Shown here piece after piece: positions 5,541 through 8,389 of a DNA stretch of 8,389 nt; positions within the stretch are counted from its first letter, which is position 1, and the number at the start of each line of letters is the position of its first letter. A program made the position numbers and the translations under genes. Source of the DNA: Betaproteobacteria bacterium UBA6904. Lineage in GTDB: Bacteria > Pseudomonadota > Gammaproteobacteria > Burkholderiales > SG8-39. The notes under the pieces are model-generated. The model had not been told where the DNA came from. It saw nothing but the letters and a program-made list of their open reading frames with translations, and did not search any database. The stretch is taken from NCBI GenBank assembly GCA_002451175.1, contig DKBI01000239.1, forward strand, positions 4,164-12,552, written 5' to 3'.

Positions 5541-6742
5541 GCGCCGGGCTGCTGTCGGTGGACGAGGCGCTGGCGCGGCTGCTGGCGGGCGCCGTGCCGG
5601 TGGCGCAGACCGAGCAGGTCCCCACGCTGGAGGCGACGGGGCGCGTGCTCGCGCAGGCGCAGGTTTCGGCGCTCGACGTGCCGCCGATGGACAACAGCGC
5701 GATGGACGGCTACGCGCTGCGCCTCGCCGATGCGCGCGCCGCCGGCGCGCGGCTTCGTGTTTCGCAGCGCATCGCTGCGGGCAGCGTCGGCGGGCCGCTG
5801 CAGCCGGGCAGCGCAGCGCGCATTTTCACCGGCGCGCCCATTCCGCCCGGCGCCGACGTGGTCGTCATGCAGGAGCACGTCACGGTGGACGCGGACCACA
5901 TCGTTCTGAAGCATGCGCCGCAACCCGGCGATTGGATACGTCGCCGGGCGAGCGATATCCGCTCGGGCAGCCGCATCCTGGAGCCCGGGATCCGGTTGCG
6001 GCCGCAGGACACGGGACTCGCGGCCTCGGTCGGCCTGGCGGCGCTGCCCGTGCGGCGCCGTGTGCGGCTGGCGCTGTTCTTCACCGGCGACGAACTGGTC
6101 ATGCCCGGCGAGCCGCTCGCGCCCGGCCGCATCTACAACTCGAACCGCTTCACGCTGCGCGGGCTCGCGCAGGTCTACGGGTGCGACGTCCGCGACTACG
6201 GCATCGTTCCCGACCGGCTCGACGCGACGCGCGACGTGCTGCGGCGCGCGGCGGTGGAGAACGATCTGATCGTCACGTCGGGCGGCGTGTCGGTCGGCGA
6301 GGAGGATCACGTCAAGCCCGCGGTCGAGGCCGAGGGTTCGCTGCTGATGTGGCGGATCGCCATGAAGCCGGGGCGTCCCCTGGCGTTCGGCCGGGTGGGC
6401 GAGGCGGCGTTCATCGGCCTTCCGGGGAATCCGGTCTCCAGTTTCATTACCTTCCTCGTTTTCGTGAGACCCTTCCTGCTGCGCCTGCAAGGCGTCGACG
6501 AGGTGGCGGCGCGCGCGCTCGAGCTGCAGGCGGATTTCGACTGGCCGCGGCCGGATGCGCGCCGCGAGTTCCTGCGCGTCAAGCGCAACGCGCGCGGCGG
6601 GCTGGATCTCTACCCGACCCAGGACTCTGCAGTGCTGACGTCGACGGCCTGGGCCGATGGCCTCGTCGACAATCCAGCGGGGCACGCGATTCGGCGCGGC
6701 GAGCGCGTGCGCTTCCTGCCTTTTTCGGAGCTCTACGGATGA
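5537..6742 (+). CDS. moeA: Molybdopterin molybdenumtransferase MoeA
   Basis: A 401-residue cytoplasmic enzyme (E. coli MoeA is about 411). It inserts molybdate into adenylylated molybdopterin to give active molybdenum cofactor; relatives can insert tungstate. Family motifs appear in order: PPMDNSAMDGYAL (49-61), IFTGAPIPPGADVVVMQE (96-113), FTGDEL (182-187), SGGVSVGEEDHVK (248-260, with the conserved acidic residue Asp257), then KPGRPLAFG and GLPGNPVSSFITF. The C-terminal domain continues to [10 protein letters not shown]. The GTG start overlaps the mobB stop as GTGA; there is no in-frame ATG at a sensible place, and the conserved N-terminus (LLSVDEALARLL) begins immediately. It overlaps moaD by ATGA. 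Its neighbours are a tungstate importer rather than modABC, so this copy might handle tungsten, but sequence alone does not show it. Confidence 0.95.
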   Translation: MSAGLLSVDEALARLLAGAVPVAQTEQVPTLEATGRVLAQAQVSALDVPPMDNSAMDGYALRLADARAAGARLRVSQRIAAGSVGGPLQPGSAARIFTGAPIPPGADVVVMQEHVTVDADHIVLKHAPQPGDWIRRRASDIRSGSRILEPGIRLRPQDTGLAASVGLAALPVRRRVRLALFFTGDELVMPGEPLAPGRIYNSNRFTLRGLAQVYGCDVRDYGIVPDRLDATRDVLRRAAVENDLIVTSGGVSVGEEDHVKPAVEAEGSLLMWRIAMKPGRPLAFGRVGEAAFIGLPGNPVSSFITFLVFVRPFLLRLQGVDEVAARALELQADFDWPRPDARREFLRVKRNARGGLDLYPTQDSAVLTSTAWADGLVDNPAGHAIRRGERVRFLPFSELYG

Positions 6743-6996
6743 AAGTGAAGTTGCTTTATTTCGCCAGCGTGCGCGAGCACGTCGGCGTGGCGAGCGAGGA
6801 TCTGGAACTGCCGGACGGCGTGCGCACGGTGGGCGCGTTGCGCACGCTGCTGCGCGCGCGCGGCGGCTCGTGGCAAACGGCATTCGCCGAGGGTCGCGTC
6901 GTGCGCACCGCGGTCAACCAGTCGATCGCCAAGGCGGAGGCGGGCGTGGCGCCCGGCGACGAGATCGCCTTCTTTCCGCCGGTCACGGGCGGCTGA
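6739..6996 (+). CDS. moaD: Molybdopterin synthase sulfur-carrier subunit MoaD
   Basis: An 85-residue ubiquitin-like (beta-grasp) protein, the small subunit of molybdopterin synthase. It begins [20 protein letters not shown], a typical MoaD opening, and ends in the diagnostic double glycine (FFPPVTGG). In the family that terminal glycine is thiocarboxylated with the help of MoeB and donates sulfur to precursor Z (cyclic pyranopterin monophosphate). The start shares ATGA with the moeA stop and has GGAG 8 bases upstream (6727-6730). moaE follows after 2 bases, giving the two subunits together as expected. moeB is not in the window. Confidence 0.95.
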   Translation: MKVKLLYFASVREHVGVASEDLELPDGVRTVGALRTLLRARGGSWQTAFAEGRVVRTAVNQSIAKAEAGVAPGDEIAFFPPVTGG

Positions 6997-6998
6997 CG

Positions 6999-7448
6999 AT
7001 GAAGATCGCCGTCCAGCGCGAGCCGTTCGACACGGGCGCCGAGCTCGATGCGTTGTCGGCGCGCAATCCCGCGGTCGGCGCGCTCGCGGCGTTCGTCGGT
7101 CTGGTGCGCGACGTCAACGAGGGCGCGCAGGTCGGCACGATGACGCTCGAGCATTATCCCGGGATGACGGAAAAGTCGATTGCCGCGATCGTCGAGGAGG
7201 CGCAGGGCCGCTGGCAGCTGATCGACTGCACGGTGATTCACCGCATCGGCGAGTTGCGGCCGGCGGATCGCATCGTGCTCGTCGCCGTGACGAGCGCCCA
7301 CCGCGGCGACGCATTCGCGGCCTGCGAATTCATCATGGACTACCTGAAGACGCGAGCGCCGTTCTGGAAGAAGGAACAGACGCCGGAAGGCGCGCGCTGG
7401 GTGGAAGCGCGCGCGTCGGACGACCAGGCCGCGGAGCGCTGGACGTGA
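6999..7448 (+). CDS. moaE: Molybdopterin synthase catalytic subunit MoaE
   Basis: A 149-residue protein, the large subunit of the MoaD2-MoaE2 molybdopterin synthase in the cytoplasm, which makes the dithiolene that holds Mo or W. Recognisable blocks are [13 protein letters not shown] (27-39), [49 protein letters not shown] and [10 protein letters not shown] (117-126). Lys117 and Lys124 correspond to the two conserved catalytic lysines (119 and 126 in E. coli). Length is normal. It begins 2 bases after the moaD stop, and its own stop overlaps the next gene as GTGA, so the whole block from mobB onward looks like one translationally coupled operon. Confidence 0.95.
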   Translation: MKIAVQREPFDTGAELDALSARNPAVGALAAFVGLVRDVNEGAQVGTMTLEHYPGMTEKSIAAIVEEAQGRWQLIDCTVIHRIGELRPADRIVLVAVTSAHRGDAFAACEFIMDYLKTRAPFWKKEQTPEGARWVEARASDDQAAERWT

Positions 7449-7825
7449 GCGCCGGCGCATTCGCGGCGGTGGGCGTCGGCGCCGCGTTCGGCGCATGGCT
7501 GCGCTGGGGGCTGGCGACGTGGCTCAACCCGGCGCTGCCGGCGCTGCCGCTCGGGACGCTGGCGGCCAATCTGCTCGGCGGCTATCTCGTCGGGCTGGCG
7601 GTGGCGTTCTTTTCCGCGCACGCCTCGATGCCCGCGGAATGGCGACTGGCCTGCATCACCGGTTTCCTCGGTGCGCTGACCACGTTCTCGACGTTTTCCG
7701 CGGAGGCCGTGGAACTCCTCGCGCTGGAGCGCTATGCCGCCGCGGCCGCCCATTCGGCGGCGCACCTCTGCGGCTCGATCATCGCCACGGGGCTCGGCTT
7801 TGCGACGTACCGGACGCTCGCGTAG
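7445..7825 (+). CDS. crcB: Fluoride channel FluC/CrcB
   Basis: A 126-residue, four-helix inner-membrane protein of the Fluc (CrcB) family, which in other bacteria forms dual-topology dimers that release cytoplasmic fluoride. Motifs are complete: [10 protein letters not shown] (12-21), [14 protein letters not shown] (37-50) with the pore asparagine Asn42, and [16 protein letters not shown] (72-87) with the phenylalanines of the pore box and the TTFS turn that binds the central sodium ion. The GTG start overlaps the moaE stop as GTGA and has GGAG 8 bases upstream (7433-7436). Being coupled to moaE is unusual for a fluoride-defence gene. No fluoride riboswitch can sit before it, because there is no untranslated space. 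It appears functional and complete. Confidence 0.93.
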   Translation: MSAGAFAAVGVGAAFGAWLRWGLATWLNPALPALPLGTLAANLLGGYLVGLAVAFFSAHASMPAEWRLACITGFLGALTTFSTFSAEAVELLALERYAAAAAHSAAHLCGSIIATGLGFATYRTLA

Positions 7826-7843
7826 CCCGCGCGGCTAGCGGGC
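7825..7843. terminator. GC hairpin between convergent crcB and ftsH, weak bidirectional terminator candidate
   Basis: GCCCGC (7825-7830) and GCGGGC (7838-7843) are perfect inverted 6-base arms around a 7-base loop. The hairpin straddles the 9-base gap between the two convergent stop codons, where a shared terminator is expected. There is no T tract on either side, so it is not a textbook intrinsic terminator, and such hairpins arise easily in GC-rich DNA. Confidence 0.3.
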
Positions 7844-8389
7844 CACCGCCGCCCGGAGTTCGGCCAGCTCGGCTTCCGCCAGCGTCTCTTTCTCGAGCAG
7901 CTGCCGCGCGCCGCGCTCGAGCACCTCGCGGTCGCCGCGCAGGCACGCCAGCGCCTTGGCATAGGCGCTGGCGACGATCTCGCGCACGGCGAGATCGATC
8001 TCGCGCGCGGTTTCCTCGCTGTGCTCGCGCCGCGCAACCGCCCCGGGGATGTCGAGGAAGGGCGAGCGCTCCTCCTCGTAGGCGACGTGGCCCAGCGCGC
8101 CCACCATGCCGTAGCGCATCGCCATGCTGCGCGCGATGCCGGTCACCTTCACGAGGTCGTCCGCCGCGCCGGTCGACAGATGCCCGAAGACGATTTCCTC
8201 GGCGGCGCGCCCCCCCAGCAGCACCGCCATCTTGTTCTCCAGCTCCTCGCGCGTCATGAGAAAGCGGTCTTCGGTCGGCCGCTGAATGGTGTAGCCGAGC
8301 GCGCCGACGCCGCGGGGGATGATCGAGATCTTGTGCACCGGGTCGGCGCCCGGCAGGGACATCGCTACCAGCGCGTGGCCCATCTCGTG
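7835..8389 (-). CDS. ftsH: FtsH-family ATP-dependent zinc metalloprotease, C-terminal peptidase domain (N-terminal part outside window)
   Basis: The window contains the last 184 residues of an FtsH/Yme1-type membrane AAA+ protease. It enters exactly at the zinc site HEMGH (first five visible residues). DPVHKISIIPRG and GALGYTIQRPTEDRFLMTRE follow, then LGGRAAEEIVFG, and HLSTGAADDL, where an Asp supplies the third zinc ligand. The helical C-terminal part runs through SEETAREIDLAVREIVASAY to the end at AELRAAVAR. The long acidic or proline-rich tail of E. coli FtsH is absent. That short end, and the lack of the usual folP/glmM context, suggest a second ftsH paralogue rather than the main housekeeping copy. 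FtsH enzymes degrade misfolded membrane proteins and some soluble regulators. The membrane anchor and ATPase domain lie beyond the right edge. It is convergent with crcB and probably unrelated to the cofactor operon. Confidence 0.93.
   Translation of the reverse strand, partial: HEMGHALVAMSLPGADPVHKISIIPRGVGALGYTIQRPTEDRFLMTREELENKMAVLLGGRAAEEIVFGHLSTGAADDLVKVTGIARSMAMRYGMVGALGHVAYEEERSPFLDIPGAVARREHSEETAREIDLAVREIVASAYAKALACLRGDREVLERGARQLLEKETLAEAELAELRAAVAR

Noticed and set aside
5519..6883. Minus-strand open frame of 454 codons opposite moeA
   Set aside because: It mirrors the moeA codon pattern and shows no domain; moeA itself has every expected motif.

Overview
The window is a very GC-rich, densely packed stretch of bacterial chromosome. 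Gene content and protein style (TupABC, ModE-type winged-helix regulators, mobB-moeA-moaD-moaE, a FluC/CrcB channel, an FtsH paralogue) suggest a betaproteobacterium, probably Burkholderiales-like. That taxonomic guess rests on pattern recognition only. I see no mobile element, CRISPR array, rRNA or tRNA, and no gene-free stretch longer than 300 bases.

Layout. The left edge (1-320, minus) is a rhodanese-domain protein whose C-terminal end lies outside the window. Next (434-1459, minus) is a regulator joining a ModE-type winged-helix DNA-binding domain to a periplasmic-binding-protein-like sensor domain. A 115-base divergent control region (1460-1574) follows. It carries a good minus-strand -10 box and an imperfect inverted repeat, the best candidate operator. 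From there the plus strand runs tupB-tupC-tupA (1575-3816), a tungstate-type ABC importer. A second, short ModE-type winged-helix protein with no sensor domain (3803-4189) overlaps the end of tupA. After 66 bases that contain a strong match to a ModE box comes a TauE/SafE (TSUP) family permease (4256-5011). It is followed by the molybdenum-cofactor genes mobB, moeA, moaD and moaE, and by a fluoride channel gene (crcB/fluC). The genes from mobB to crcB overlap or lie within 2 bases of each other. On the right edge an ftsH paralogue enters on the minus strand, convergent with crcB.

How it fits together. TupABC would bring the oxyanion (WO4 2-, perhaps MoO4 2-) into the cell. MoaD and MoaE form molybdopterin synthase, MoeA inserts the metal into the pterin, and MobB helps convert the cofactor to its guanine-dinucleotide form. 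The two ModE-type proteins and the two palindromic sites are the likely control layer. The locus therefore links metal uptake, metal insertion and regulation. moaA, moaC, mogA/moaB, moeB and mobA are not in the window and must lie elsewhere.

The most interesting points are: a ModE-box-like site touching the start codon of the TSUP permease, which links an uncharacterised transporter to molybdate/tungstate control; two ModE-type regulators in one locus, neither with the usual TOBE molybdate-binding domains; an apparent loss of the anion-binding segment in the sensor domain of the larger one; and a fluoride channel translationally coupled to moaE.
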